Source of the DNA: Kineosporiaceae bacterium SCSIO 59966
GTDB taxonomy: Bacteria; Actinomycetota; Actinomycetes; Actinomycetales; SCSIO-59966
Length of the DNA stretch: 64,000 nucleotides
Reading direction: 5' to 3'
Assembly (NCBI GenBank): GCA_020881835.1
Contig: CP052876.1
Coordinates: 2,666,001-2,730,000 of the forward strand
In this document: piece by piece, positions 8,068-16,320 of the stretch
Layout: each line of letters opens with the position of its first letter
How positions within the stretch are numbered: the first letter of the stretch is position 1
The notes under the pieces: model-generated
The model's input: only the letters and a program-made list of their open reading frames with translations
What the model was told of the DNA's origin: nothing
Database searches by the model: none
Program-made: the position numbers and the translations under genes

Positions 8068-9821
8068 CACTCCCCCGGAGGCGGCCACGGCGGGACGACG
8101 AGAGCCTCCAGCGCCTCGGTGTCCGCAGCGGTCCACCCCTGGGGGGCCAGCAGAGCGACCCAGGCGTGGACGATCTCCGGCTCGTAGCGGTGGCCGTGGC
8201 CCGGTGGGACCTCGGCGGCGAGAGCGAGGTCGACGGCCACCTGCCAGAACGTGATGACCGGGTACCAGCGCATGGACGGCGAGACGTCCCGGCCCCGTTC
8301 GCCGTGCAGCCAGGCCGGCCGCTCCCACAGCAGGGACGGGTTCCACCACACGACCGGGTCGGAGGAGTTCTGCAGGTACACGACCTCGGGCACCACCACG
8401 TCGGCGGGCGGCGTGGGGTCGGGCAGGTCGGCCGGCGCGTCCGCCACGACGACCTGCGGGGCCTGGGCCGGCTCGGGCAGCCACACCGGGGAGCCGGGCT
8501 CCCGGCTTCGCAGCATCTCGTTCCACAACGGGTTGGCGTTCGTCGGGCCCACGAGCAGGACCGCGTCGGTGCGTTCCAGCAGCTCGTCGAGGTCGTCGAA
8601 GGCGCCCTCCGCCCCGTACGAGCCGAGGCTCTCGCCGTAGACGACGAGCTCGGGCCGGGCGCCGGCCGGCAGCGCGGACCACCGCTCGTGCACCGCGTCG
8701 AACAGGGCCTGGCCGGCGTGGCTGGCCGGGCTCGGGTCGAGCAGCACCGAGACCCAGCTGGGCAGGTAGCCGTACTGCAGGCTGACGACGGCGCTGTCCC
8801 CGCCGGTGAGGTACTCCAGCGCGTCGACGGCCTCCGGGTTGACCCACCCGGTTCCGGTGGCCGTCGCGACGACGAGCACCGACCGGTCCCAGGCGCCGGT
8901 GCGGTCGAGCTCGGCCAGCGCCAGGGCCACCCGCTCCTCGAGCTCCTCGGCGGAGTCCACGCCGACGTACACCCGCACCGGGTCGACCGGGTCGGCGCCG
9001 GCGAACTCACCGATCTCCACCGGCGACGGTCCGCCGGCGACGAACGCCTGCCCCTTGGCGCCCAGGCTCTCCCACGGCACCAGTGAGCCGGGCCCGCCGG
9101 ATCGGGTGGCGGCGTCCGGGGGGGCGACACCGTCAGGGACGGTCCGGTTGTTCGCCGCCGCCGACTCCTCGGCGACCTCGAAGAACGAGTCGACCACGAC
9201 GCCCTGGACGATGCCGCCGACGACCAGGGCGGCGACGAGACCGGCAAGAGCCGATGCCACCCACGCCGGGGCCACCCGGTCGACGAGCCGGCGGACGAGA
9301 CGCGCCCCCAGGCGCACCGGCCGGGCGAGCAGGACGACAACGACGACGATGAGCACCGCGACGGCGAGGATCAGTGGTGTGTACCAGGGCTGGTCCTCCG
9401 CCATCCCGACGAGTGCCCGGGTCTGGCGCTGCTGCAGCCGGCCGGTCCACAGCGACGCCACGACGACCACGGCGCTGGCCCCGGTCACCACCGCCCAGGC
9501 GAACCGGTCGGACGGGGGCCGCCGTCCGGCGTCCAGTCGGCGCCGCAACGGCCGGCTGGCCATCTCGAGGAACGCGCCGAGACCGTAGCCGATGGCCGCG
9601 GTGATCCCGCCGACGAGGCCCTGCAGCAACCAGGACCGCGGGAGCAGTGACGGCGTCTGCGCCAGCGCGAAGAACAGCACCGCCACCACCACCGGGGTGC
9701 GGGACGGCCAGCGCCGGACCAGTGGGTCGGCAGGTTCCCCGGGGCGCGCGTGAAGGGCCCGGACGACGCCCGCGACGGTGGGCGACCGGCGGTCCAGGCG
9801 CCGCCGCCGCGGCTCGGTCAC
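8067..9821 (-). CDS. Membrane-anchored alpha/beta-hydrolase (Abhydrolase_9 type)
   Basis: About 584 residues. The N-terminal half has roughly five hydrophobic segments; the C-terminal half is an alpha/beta-hydrolase domain with nucleophile elbow YGESLGSYGAEGAF. It fits the Abhydrolase_9_N plus Abhydrolase_9 pair, predicted lipase/esterases with the active site probably outside the membrane. GTG 9821 is taken because a GGAGG site lies 9 nt before it; GTG 9827 is possible. It is transcribed together with dinB and is divergent from the acyl-CoA dehydrogenase gene. Confidence 0.82.
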   Translation of the reverse strand: MTEPRRRRLDRRSPTVAGVVRALHARPGEPADPLVRRWPSRTPVVVAVLFFALAQTPSLLPRSWLLQGLVGGITAAIGYGLGAFLEMASRPLRRRLDAGRRPPSDRFAWAVVTGASAVVVVASLWTGRLQQRQTRALVGMAEDQPWYTPLILAVAVLIVVVVVLLARPVRLGARLVRRLVDRVAPAWVASALAGLVAALVVGGIVQGVVVDSFFEVAEESAAANNRTVPDGVAPPDAATRSGGPGSLVPWESLGAKGQAFVAGGPSPVEIGEFAGADPVDPVRVYVGVDSAEELEERVALALAELDRTGAWDRSVLVVATATGTGWVNPEAVDALEYLTGGDSAVVSLQYGYLPSWVSVLLDPSPASHAGQALFDAVHERWSALPAGARPELVVYGESLGSYGAEGAFDDLDELLERTDAVLLVGPTNANPLWNEMLRSREPGSPVWLPEPAQAPQVVVADAPADLPDPTPPADVVVPEVVYLQNSSDPVVWWNPSLLWERPAWLHGERGRDVSPSMRWYPVITFWQVAVDLALAAEVPPGHGHRYEPEIVHAWVALLAPQGWTAADTEALEALVVPPWPPPGE

Positions 9822-9989
9822 CGTCACGTCCCTCCCACAGGTCGGTCTTGCCGGCGCCATTCCATCGTCCCGGCCGGTACGGCACCGCACCGGGCACCGC
9901 GTCGAGCTCGGCGCGCCGCGTCTGGTAGACCTTCCAAGCACCCGGCGGCCGGTCCGCCCGTGCACGGCCGACGACACCCGGAGGTCCCG

Positions 9990-11171
9990 ATGCCCGCGTC
10001 CCGCGTCCTGCCGACCCAGGAGGCGGCCGAGCTGCTCGCGCTGGTCCGCGAGCTGGCGACCCGGGAGCTCGCGACCCGGGCACCCGCCGCCGAGGCCGAC
10101 GGCGTCTTCCCCCGGGAGATGTTCCGGCTGCTGGGTCGCGCCGGCGTCCTGGGCCTGCCGTACCCGCAGGAGCACGGCGGCGGAGGCCAGCCCTACGAGG
10201 TGTACCTGCAGGTGCTCGAGGAGATCGGGTACGCGTGGGCGACGGTGGGCGTCGGCACCAGCGTCCACGCGCTCGCCTGCTTCCCGCTCGTCACGCGCGG
10301 CACGCCCCAGCAGCAGGACCGCTGGCTGCCGGACCTGCTCGGCGGCGAGCTGCTCGGCGCGTACTGCCTGTCCGAGCCGCAGGCCGGGTCCGACGTCGCC
10401 GCGATGACGACCAGGGCCCGCCGGGACGGCGACGAGTACGTCGTCCGCGGCGCCAAGGCCTGGACGACGCACGGCGGGGAGGCCGACTTCTACACCGTGC
10501 TGGCCCGGACCGGGGACGCGCGCGGTGACATCACCTGCCTGCTCGTGCCCGCGGACGCCGAGGGGCTCTCCGCGGACCCCCCCGAGCGGAAGATGGGGCT
10601 GACCGGCTCGACGACGGCGACGATGCGCTTCGACGACGTCCGGGTGCCGGTGGAGCGCCGGATCGGCGAGGAGGGCGAGGGGCTGCGGATCGCCCTCGCC
10701 GCCCTGGACGCCGGCCGGCTCGGCATCGCCGCGGTCGCCACCGGTGTCGCCCAGGCAGCGCTCGACACCGCCGTCGCCTACGCCAAGGAGCGGGAGGCGT
10801 TCGGACGGCGGATCATCGAGCACCAGGGGCTGGCGTTCCTGCTCGCGGACATGGCCGCGGCGGTGGACAGCGCCCGGGCGGCCTTCCTGCACGCCGCCCG
10901 GCTCAAGGACGCCGGGCTGCCGTACAGCCGGGCCGCGTCGGTCGCCAAGCTCGTCGCCACCGACAACGCGATGCGGGTGACGACGGACGCCGTCCAGGCG
11001 CTGGGCGGCTACGGCTACACCAAGGACTTCCCCGTCGAGCGCTGGATGCGCGAGACGAAGGTCATGCAGATCTTCGAGGGGACCAACCAGATCCAGCGGA
11101 TGGTCATCGGCCGCCACCTCGACACGGGTGACCCCGGCACCATCACGCACGTCACGAGGGAGACCAGCTGA
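9990..11171 (+). CDS. Acyl-CoA dehydrogenase
   Basis: A 393-residue FAD flavoenzyme that introduces the alpha-beta double bond into acyl-CoA. Visible signatures are AYCLSEPQAGSDVAAM, the MGLTGSTTATMRFDDVRVP strand, the FAD-binding AKEREAFGRRI, and the C-terminal QIFEGTNQIQRMVIGRHL. That last segment contains the usual catalytic Glu context (YEGT/FEGT). ATG 9990 follows GGAGG by 5 nt. It overlaps the next gene as TGATG and forms a two-gene beta-oxidation-like operon with the SDR. Confidence 0.92.
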   Translation: MPASRVLPTQEAAELLALVRELATRELATRAPAAEADGVFPREMFRLLGRAGVLGLPYPQEHGGGGQPYEVYLQVLEEIGYAWATVGVGTSVHALACFPLVTRGTPQQQDRWLPDLLGGELLGAYCLSEPQAGSDVAAMTTRARRDGDEYVVRGAKAWTTHGGEADFYTVLARTGDARGDITCLLVPADAEGLSADPPERKMGLTGSTTATMRFDDVRVPVERRIGEEGEGLRIALAALDAGRLGIAAVATGVAQAALDTAVAYAKEREAFGRRIIEHQGLAFLLADMAAAVDSARAAFLHAARLKDAGLPYSRAASVAKLVATDNAMRVTTDAVQALGGYGYTKDFPVERWMRETKVMQIFEGTNQIQRMVIGRHLDTGDPGTITHVTRETS

Positions 11172-11929
11172 TGCAGCTCGACCGCACCGCCGCCGTCGTC
11201 ACCGGAGGGGCGTCCGGCCTCGGGGCGGCGACCGCCGCAGCCCTCGCCGAGCGCGGGGCGTCGGTGTTCGTGCTCGACCTGCCGGCGGCGGTGGACGCCG
11301 CGGACCGGCTCGAGGGCGTGGAGTACCTGCCCACCGACGTCACCGACGCCGAGCAGGTGCGGGCCGCCGTGGGGTCCGCCGCGCAGTCCGGCGTCCCGCT
11401 GCGGACCGTGGTCAACTGCGCGGGCATCGGCCCGGCGGCACGGATCGTCGGAAAGTCGGGGGTGCACGACCTGGGCCTGTTCGCGAAGGTCGTCGAGGTC
11501 AACCTCGTCGGCACCTTCACCGTGCTGGCCCTTGCCGCCGAGCAGATCGCCCGCACGGAGCCCGACGAGCAGGGGCAGCGCGGCGTCGTCGTCAACACCG
11601 CGTCGGTCGCCGCGTTCGAGGGGCAGATCGGCCAGGTCGCCTACTCGGCGTCCAAGGGGGGCATCGTCGGGATGACCCTGCCGGCCGCGAGGGACCTCGC
11701 CCAGTACGGCATTCGCGTGTGCACCATCGCCCCCGGCATCGTGGAGACGCCGATGCTCTCCACGGTCAGCGAGGAGTTCCGCGCGTCGCTCGCCGCCGGC
11801 GTACCGTTCCCCCAGCGGCTCGGCCGCCCCGACGAGTACGCCCAACTCGCCCTGGCGATCATCGACCACGACTACCTCAACGGCGAGGTGATCCGAATGG
11901 ACGGCGCGCTGCGGATGGGCCCGCGCTGA
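11171..11929 (+). CDS. SDR oxidoreductase, type-II 3-hydroxyacyl-CoA dehydrogenase-like
   Basis: A 252-residue short-chain dehydrogenase. It has the NAD-binding TGGASGLGAATA motif, NCAGI, catalytic Ser in NTASVAAFEGQ, and YSASKGG (Tyr-x3-Lys). The IAPGIVETPML tail and overall length resemble HSD17B10/2-methyl-3-hydroxybutyryl-CoA dehydrogenases. Translational coupling to the acyl-CoA dehydrogenase supports a role in acyl-CoA or branched-chain acid breakdown. The exact substrate is inferred. Confidence 0.88.
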   Translation: MQLDRTAAVVTGGASGLGAATAAALAERGASVFVLDLPAAVDAADRLEGVEYLPTDVTDAEQVRAAVGSAAQSGVPLRTVVNCAGIGPAARIVGKSGVHDLGLFAKVVEVNLVGTFTVLALAAEQIARTEPDEQGQRGVVVNTASVAAFEGQIGQVAYSASKGGIVGMTLPAARDLAQYGIRVCTIAPGIVETPMLSTVSEEFRASLAAGVPFPQRLGRPDEYAQLALAIIDHDYLNGEVIRMDGALRMGPR

Positions 11930-11952
11930 GCCGGTCCCGGCCGCGGCCCAGC

Positions 11953-12360
11953 GTGGACCCGGCGGTCCTGGGCGTCGTCGCCGCCGGCGGCGCCCTCGGC
12001 GCCTCGGCCCGGTACGCCCTGGCGCTCGCCGTCCCCTGGGGCGGCAGCGGCGTTCCCTGGGCCACGTTGACGGCGAACGTCCTGGGGTGCCTGCTGATCG
12101 GCGTCCTCATGGGGGTGCTCGTGCGGCACGGCCCGCCGGGCCCCGAGCCGGCGGTGCACCGGCTGGTGCGGCCCTTCGTCGGGGTCGGCGTTCTCGGCGG
12201 GTTCACGACCTTCTCGACGACCCTGCTCGAGTCCGCCCGGCTGGCCGACGGCGGCGGGTCGTGGGAGGCCGCCGGGTACCTCGTCGGGACGACGGTGGCG
12301 GCGCTCCTCGCCGTGCACGTCGGGGTGCGCGGGGCCCAGCGCGCGGGGCGTGGCCGGTGA
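11953..12360 (+). CDS. crcB: Fluoride channel subunit CrcB/Fluc (first copy)
   Basis: A 135-residue protein with four hydrophobic helices. It has the family signatures GGALGASARYAL, TLTANVLGCLLIG and the GFTTFSTTLLE turn motif where Phe and Thr line the fluoride pore. GTG 11953 gives the expected length. It overlaps the second crcB by 4 nt (GTGA), the usual arrangement for Gram-positive heterodimeric Fluc channels. Only 23 nt separate it from the SDR gene, leaving no room for a fluoride riboswitch. Confidence 0.9.
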   Translation: MDPAVLGVVAAGGALGASARYALALAVPWGGSGVPWATLTANVLGCLLIGVLMGVLVRHGPPGPEPAVHRLVRPFVGVGVLGGFTTFSTTLLESARLADGGGSWEAAGYLVGTTVAALLAVHVGVRGAQRAGRGR

Positions 12361-12731
12361 CCTGGTTGCTCGTCGTCCTAGGGGCCGCCGTGGGCGCCGT
12401 CCTGCGCTACCTGCTCGACGCGTGGGTGAACCCGGTGAGCGGGCGGGCCCTGCCGCTGGGGACGTTGCTCGCCAACGGGACCGGGACGCTGCTGGCGGCT
12501 GCCGTCGCCGGGGCCGCCCTCCCGAGCGCGGCGGCCGTCGCGGTGGGGATCGGGGTCGCCGGGTCGCTGACGACGTACAGCACGTTCAGCTACGAGGCCT
12601 TCCGGCTGGACGCCGAGGGGGTCCGGCCGCTCGCCGTCGGGTACGTGCTGGTGACTCTCGCGGTCGGCGTCGCCGCGGTGCTCGCCGGGACGGCGCTCGG
12701 CGGCCTGCTCGGCGAGGCGGTCCACGGGTGA
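12357..12731 (+). CDS. crcB: Fluoride channel subunit CrcB/Fluc (second copy)
   Basis: A 124-residue, four-helix CrcB homologue with LGAAVGAVLRYLLD, LGTLLANGTGTLL and SLTTYSTFSYEAF. The two subunits are oppositely oriented partners in the known dual-topology dimer. Start GTG 12357 is fixed by the 4-nt overlap with the first copy. Confidence 0.9.
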   Translation: MTWLLVVLGAAVGAVLRYLLDAWVNPVSGRALPLGTLLANGTGTLLAAAVAGAALPSAAAVAVGIGVAGSLTTYSTFSYEAFRLDAEGVRPLAVGYVLVTLAVGVAAVLAGTALGGLLGEAVHG

Positions 12732-12844
12732 GCCGGACCGGCCGGGCGCCGATCGGCTGAGTGAGGACCGCAGCAGGCCGCGGCCCTGTCCGGTCATCGC
12801 GTCCGGCATCCGGACGGCGCTGCGCCCCGTTGTGAGCCGCCGCC

Positions 12845-12850
12845 TAGCGT
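12845..12850 (+). promoter_or_regulatory. Putative -10 box ahead of the leader-peptide/cystine transporter unit
   Basis: TAGCGT at 12845-12850 would give a transcript starting near 12857, with a leader of about 30 nt before the small ORF. No convincing -35 is visible. The call is tentative. Confidence 0.35.
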
Positions 12851-12885
12851 TCCGCCAGCACGACGACACCCGGAGGACAGCACCG

Positions 12886-12978
12886 ATGCGGATCTGCCAG
12901 TGCCAGCGGCAGAACCAGGTCCAGCGCAGGCACGTCGACCTGCTGCGGACCTGCACCGCGCTGTGTCGTCTCGGCTGA
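12886..12978 (+). CDS. Putative regulatory leader peptide (RRHVDLLR family)
   Basis: A 30-residue ORF with a good ribosome site (GGAGG, 9 nt before ATG 12886). It is rich in Gln/Arg and carries four Cys (residues 4, 6, 23, 27). The block RRHVDLLRTCTALC matches the actinobacterial leader peptides (RRHxDLxR...LC) found upstream of sulfur-assimilation and cysteine-related genes. Its stop is 105 nt before the transporter start. In between are a perfect palindrome (13023-13034) and a CGGTGC/GCACCG hairpin (13042-13059) close to the transporter ribosome site. The likely role is cysteine-dependent translational control; this is inference. Confidence 0.7.
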   Translation: MRICQCQRQNQVQRRHVDLLRTCTALCRLG

Positions 12979-13083
12979 GCCCCAGGCCTGCCTGCCCCGC
13001 CGGTGACCCCGGTCCCTGCTGCGCGCTCGAGCGCCGCCGACCGGTGCGTGCCGGCACCGCTCCGTCGTATCCGAGAGGTACCC

Positions 13084-14526
13084 ATGACCACCCGTCCCAC
13101 CACGGACGACGCCCCCGCGCGCCGCCGGTCCCGAAACCCCTTCACCGCCGTCCCGTTCAGCGTCCAGGTGCTCGTCGGCCTCGTGCTCGGCGTCGTCCTC
13201 GGCCTCGTCGCCCGCTCGATGGGCACAGTCGGCCCGGAGCAGGACCCGAACTGGCTCACGACGACGCTCGACACGATCGGCGGCGCCTTCGTCACCCTGC
13301 TGCGCGCCGTCGTCCCACCGCTGGTGTTCCTCGCCATCGTGGCGAGCATCGCCAACCTGCGGCAGGTCACCGACGCTGCCCGCCTGGCCGGCCGGACCCT
13401 GCTGTGGTTCGCGATCACGGCCCTGTTCTCCGTCAGCATCGGCATCGCTCTCGGCCTGCTGACGAACCCCGGCCTCAACACGGGTGTGGACGCCGGCGCC
13501 GCCGGCGAGCCGTCCAGGACAGGCTCCTGGCTGGACTTCCTCGTCGGCATCGTGCCGGGCAACGTGCTCGGCCTGCAGGCGTCGACCTCGGAGGGCGCCG
13601 ACGGGTCGCTGAGCACCGGCCTGTCGTTCAACGTCCTGCAGATCATCGTCGTGGCCGTGGCGGTCGGCGTCGCGGCGCTCAAGGTGGGCCGGGCGGCCGA
13701 GCCGTTCCTGGCCTTCAGCCGCTCCGCGCTGGCGGTGGTCCAGAAGGTGCTGTGGTGGATCATCCGGCTCGCACCGCTCGGCACCGTCGGCCTGCTCGGC
13801 CGGGCGGTGGCGAGCTACGGCTGGGACGCCCTGGCGCCGCTCGGGGTGTTCGTCGCCGACGTGTACGTCGGCCTCGCGCTCGTGCTCTTCGTGCTCTACC
13901 CGGTCCTGCTGCGGCTCAACGGGCTCAGCCCGCTGCGGTACTTCGCGGCTGCCTGGCCGGCCATCCAGCTCGGCTTCGTCTCCCGCTCCTCGATCGGCAC
14001 GCTGCCGGTGACCGAGCGGGTGACCGAGCGGAACCTCGGCGTCCCACGGGCCTACGCCTCGTTCGCCGTGCCGCTCGGCGCGACGACGAAGATGGACGGG
14101 TGCGCCGCGATCTACCCGGCGCTGGCCGCCATCTTCGTGGCGCAGTTCTTCGGCGTGGAGCTCGGTGTCACCGACTACCTGCTGATCGCGTTCGTGTCGG
14201 TCATCGGCTCTGCCGCGACCGCGGGCGTCACCGGAGCCGTCGTCATGCTGACGCTCACCCTGTCCACGCTCGGGCTGCCGCTCGAGGGCGTCGGCCTGCT
14301 GCTCGCCGTGGACCCGATCCTCGACATGGGCCGGACGGCGGTGAACGTCGCCGGTCAGGCGCTCGTGCCGACGATCGTCGCCAAGCGCGAGGGCATCCTC
14401 GACGAGGCCGTCTACGCCGCGGCGAACGCCAAGGACCCGTTCGCCGACGAACCGCTCGACCCGGACCTCGTGGAGCCGGTCACCCGGTCGGACGAGCGGG
14501 CACCGGCGGGCGCGTCCGGCGCCTGA
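13084..14526 (+). CDS. DAACS-family cation symporter, probably L-cystine transporter (TcyP-like)
   Basis: A 480-residue protein with 8 or so transmembrane helices and two re-entrant loops typical of dicarboxylate/amino acid:cation symporters. The serine-rich loop SRSSIGTLPVT is present. GATTKMDGCAAIYPALAAIF replaces the NMDGTA... motif of glutamate/C4-dicarboxylate members, and GCAxIYPA is closer to cystine transporters of the TcyP group. The upstream Cys-bearing leader peptide supports cystine. Dicarboxylate remains an alternative. ATG 13084 follows GAGAGG by 5 nt. Confidence 0.8.
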   Translation: MTTRPTTDDAPARRRSRNPFTAVPFSVQVLVGLVLGVVLGLVARSMGTVGPEQDPNWLTTTLDTIGGAFVTLLRAVVPPLVFLAIVASIANLRQVTDAARLAGRTLLWFAITALFSVSIGIALGLLTNPGLNTGVDAGAAGEPSRTGSWLDFLVGIVPGNVLGLQASTSEGADGSLSTGLSFNVLQIIVVAVAVGVAALKVGRAAEPFLAFSRSALAVVQKVLWWIIRLAPLGTVGLLGRAVASYGWDALAPLGVFVADVYVGLALVLFVLYPVLLRLNGLSPLRYFAAAWPAIQLGFVSRSSIGTLPVTERVTERNLGVPRAYASFAVPLGATTKMDGCAAIYPALAAIFVAQFFGVELGVTDYLLIAFVSVIGSAATAGVTGAVVMLTLTLSTLGLPLEGVGLLLAVDPILDMGRTAVNVAGQALVPTIVAKREGILDEAVYAAANAKDPFADEPLDPDLVEPVTRSDERAPAGASGA

Positions 14527-14534
14527 TCGCCACA

Positions 14535-14598
14535 CCAGGAGGACCGGGACGCCGGAACCGGACGGTGTTCGTCGTCCGGACCGCCCCGGTCCTCCTGG
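14535..14598 (+). terminator. Large inverted repeat, probable terminator after the transporter
   Basis: The arms CCAGGAGGACCGGG (14535-14548) and CCCGGTCCTCCTGG (14585-14598) pair perfectly over 14 bp. A nested CCGGAC/GTCCGG stem lies within. It starts 9 nt after the stop codon. There is no T-tract, as is common for GC-rich actinobacterial terminators. Confidence 0.65.
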
Positions 14599-14660
14599 CC
14601 CGGCGATCTCTAGGGGTGCTCCGCGGTCCGAGGCCGTGGGTGGCCCCTTACCGTGCGGGC

Positions 14661-15170
14661 TCAGCAGTCGCAGCCGCACTCCTCTGGCGGACAGGTGGGG
14701 TCCTCGCAGCAGTCCACGGTCAGGTCCAGCGTCATCATCGTCACCTCCTCTGGCGTTGGTGGGCACCACGTTCCGGGGGCGGGCGGGGGACAGTCCTCGT
14801 CAGGCAGGGCGTCCCGCATCGCAGCCATCTCGGTGCGCAGCGCGGTCAGTCGAGTGATCTCGGCGTCGACCTCCGCCATGCGGCGGGACAGCAGGTGCTC
14901 GGCAGGTTCACAGGGACACCGGCCGGTGTCCCGGACGGTCAGCAGGTCCCGGATGTCGGCGAGCCTCAGCCCCAGCCGCTGCGCCCCCTGGACGAATCGG
15001 AGCCGGTCGACGTCCGCGGCGTCGTACTGCCGGTACCCGGCCGGAGTCCGCTCGGGCTGCGGCAGCAGCCCGAGCTTCTCGTAGTAGCGGACGGTGCCCG
15101 GTTTCACGCCGACGGCAGCGGCGAGCTCGGCAACCCGCATCCCGCCTCCGGAGCCCGTCCTCGTCGTCAT
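14661..15170 (-). CDS. MerR-family metal-responsive-type regulator with Cys-rich tail
   Basis: A 169-residue protein. The winged HTH begins RVAELAAAVGVKPGTVRYYEKLGLL, followed by RTPAGYRQYDAADVDRLRFV and a dimerisation helix with a GRCPCEPAEHLL motif, where MerR metal sensors place ligand Cys. The C-terminal 35 residues are unusual: seven Cys within a Pro/Glu/Asp-rich tail ending CGCDC. Which metal it senses cannot be told. No metal pump is adjacent. Its own promoter carries a MerR-type operator. The start is ATG 15170; MRVAEL at 15140 is an alternative. Confidence 0.85.
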   Translation of the reverse strand: MTTRTGSGGGMRVAELAAAVGVKPGTVRYYEKLGLLPQPERTPAGYRQYDAADVDRLRFVQGAQRLGLRLADIRDLLTVRDTGRCPCEPAEHLLSRRMAEVDAEITRLTALRTEMAAMRDALPDEDCPPPAPGTWCPPTPEEVTMMTLDLTVDCCEDPTCPPEECGCDC

Positions 15171-15178
15171 ACCTGCTG

Positions 15179-15210
15179 ACGCTAGACCTTCGAGTCGGCT
15201 CCAAGGTCAA
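15179..15210 (-). promoter_or_regulatory. MerR-type operator and promoter of the merR-like gene
   Basis: On the minus strand TTGACC (15210-15205) and TAGCGT (15184-15179) are separated by 20 bp, longer than the usual 17. A dyad at 15185-15208 (arms GACCTTGGAG and CTCGAAGGTC, one mismatch) fills the spacer. An over-long spacer with a central dyad is the hallmark of MerR-activated promoters. The -10 lies 8 nt before ATG 15170, so autoregulation and a near-leaderless transcript are likely. Confidence 0.7.
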
Positions 15211-15245
15211 GCGAGCGCGACGGGCTGGTGATCGGGGGGCGGGGC

Positions 15246-15860
15246 TCACGAGGCCGAACCGAGCAACGAGACCGCCAGCGCCAGCATGACGACGGCGATG
15301 AGCCCGTCGAGCACCCGCCACGAACGTGCTGAGGCGAACACCGGGCGCAGCAGCCGTGCCCCGTAGCCGAGCCCGACGAACCAGAGGACGCTGCCCGCCA
15401 CCGCGCCGGCGGCGAACCACCACTGCCGGCCCGGGTGGGTCTGGGCGATCGACCCGAGCAGGACGACGGTGTCGAGGTACACGTGCGGGTTCAGCCAGGT
15501 GAGGGCGAGCGCGGTGGTGACGGTCACCCGTCGGGACGCCGAGCCGGCGCCGTCCGGTGTCAGCACGCCGGGCCGCAGGGCCCGGCGGGCAGCGAGCAGT
15601 CCGTAGCCGGTGAGGAAGACCGCCCCGGCGACGCGGACGACGTCGACCAGCCACGGCCGGGACCCGATGACCGCTCCGGCACCGGCCACTCCGGCGGTGA
15701 TGAGGACGGCGTCAGAGGCAGTGCAGACCGCCACCACAGCGCCCACGTGCTGCCGGCGCAGCCCCTGCCGGAGCACGAACGCGTTCTGCGCCCCGATGGC
15801 GACGATGAGGGACAGCCCGAGGCCGAGTCCGGCCAGGGCCGCGACGAGGTCGGCGGGCAC
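15246..15860 (-). CDS. LysE/ArgO-family amino acid exporter
   Basis: A 204-residue protein with six hydrophobic segments. It starts with the family hallmark LSLIVAIGAQNAFVLRQGLR and has SDAVLI and the TWLNPHVYLDTVVLLG motif of LysE/ArgO proteins. These export basic amino acids, but lysine or arginine is inferred from the subfamily motif only. The gene stands alone in a minus-strand pair with the MerR gene downstream. Confidence 0.88.
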   Translation of the reverse strand: MPADLVAALAGLGLGLSLIVAIGAQNAFVLRQGLRRQHVGAVVAVCTASDAVLITAGVAGAGAVIGSRPWLVDVVRVAGAVFLTGYGLLAARRALRPGVLTPDGAGSASRRVTVTTALALTWLNPHVYLDTVVLLGSIAQTHPGRQWWFAAGAVAGSVLWFVGLGYGARLLRPVFASARSWRVLDGLIAVVMLALAVSLLGSAS

Positions 15861-16032
15861 CCGGCAACGCTACGGCCACGGCGGGATCGAGGATCCCAAG
15901 GACGGCGTCGCCAGAACCGTCGTGAGCTGCCCTTCTTCAGCGAACCTTCACCAAAGTCCCCCGGGATCCACCACACGGTCCGCCGACCGTACTGGGGTAG
16001 AGATCCCGACCGCGGGGCGCAGAGAGGACGAC

Positions 16033-16317
16033 ATGACGGGTTCCCCGATCCACGTCACGGTGGTGCACGCGCCGGCGTGCCACCTCTGTGAGGACGCCGA
16101 GGCCGAGCTGTCGCGGCTCGCCGGCTCGTACCCGCTCGTGATCGAGCGTGTCGACATCCGCAGCCAGCGGGGCCAGGACCTGACCCGCCGCCACCGGTCG
16201 CCGATGAGTCCGCTGGTGCTGGTCGACGGCACCTTCTTCAGCTTCGGCCGGCTCCCCCGCAAGAAGCTGGTCCGGCTCCTCGAGCAGCGGCACTCCGTTG
16301 CCGCACAGGCGGGTTGA
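16033..16317 (+). CDS. Glutaredoxin-like thiol protein
   Basis: A 94-residue thioredoxin-fold protein with a CHLC active-site motif (VVHAPACHLCEDAEAEL) and the SPLVLVDG cis-Pro-like segment (PMSPLV). It lies 3 nt ahead of the CcdA gene, so it probably exchanges electrons with it. ATG 16033 follows GAGAGG. It is the first gene of a three-gene redox operon (16033-17919). Confidence 0.8.
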   Translation: MTGSPIHVTVVHAPACHLCEDAEAELSRLAGSYPLVIERVDIRSQRGQDLTRRHRSPMSPLVLVDGTFFSFGRLPRKKLVRLLEQRHSVAAQAG

Positions 16318-16320
16318 GCG

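Noticed and set aside
8067-11150. One long open frame of over 1000 codons on the minus strand
   Set aside because: Only the part up to about 9827 resembles a protein family. The remainder lies antisense to a convincing acyl-CoA dehydrogenase and is an open frame caused by high GC.
11930-11952. Fluoride riboswitch ahead of crcB
   Set aside because: Only 23 nt separate the SDR stop from crcB, too few for the crcB motif.
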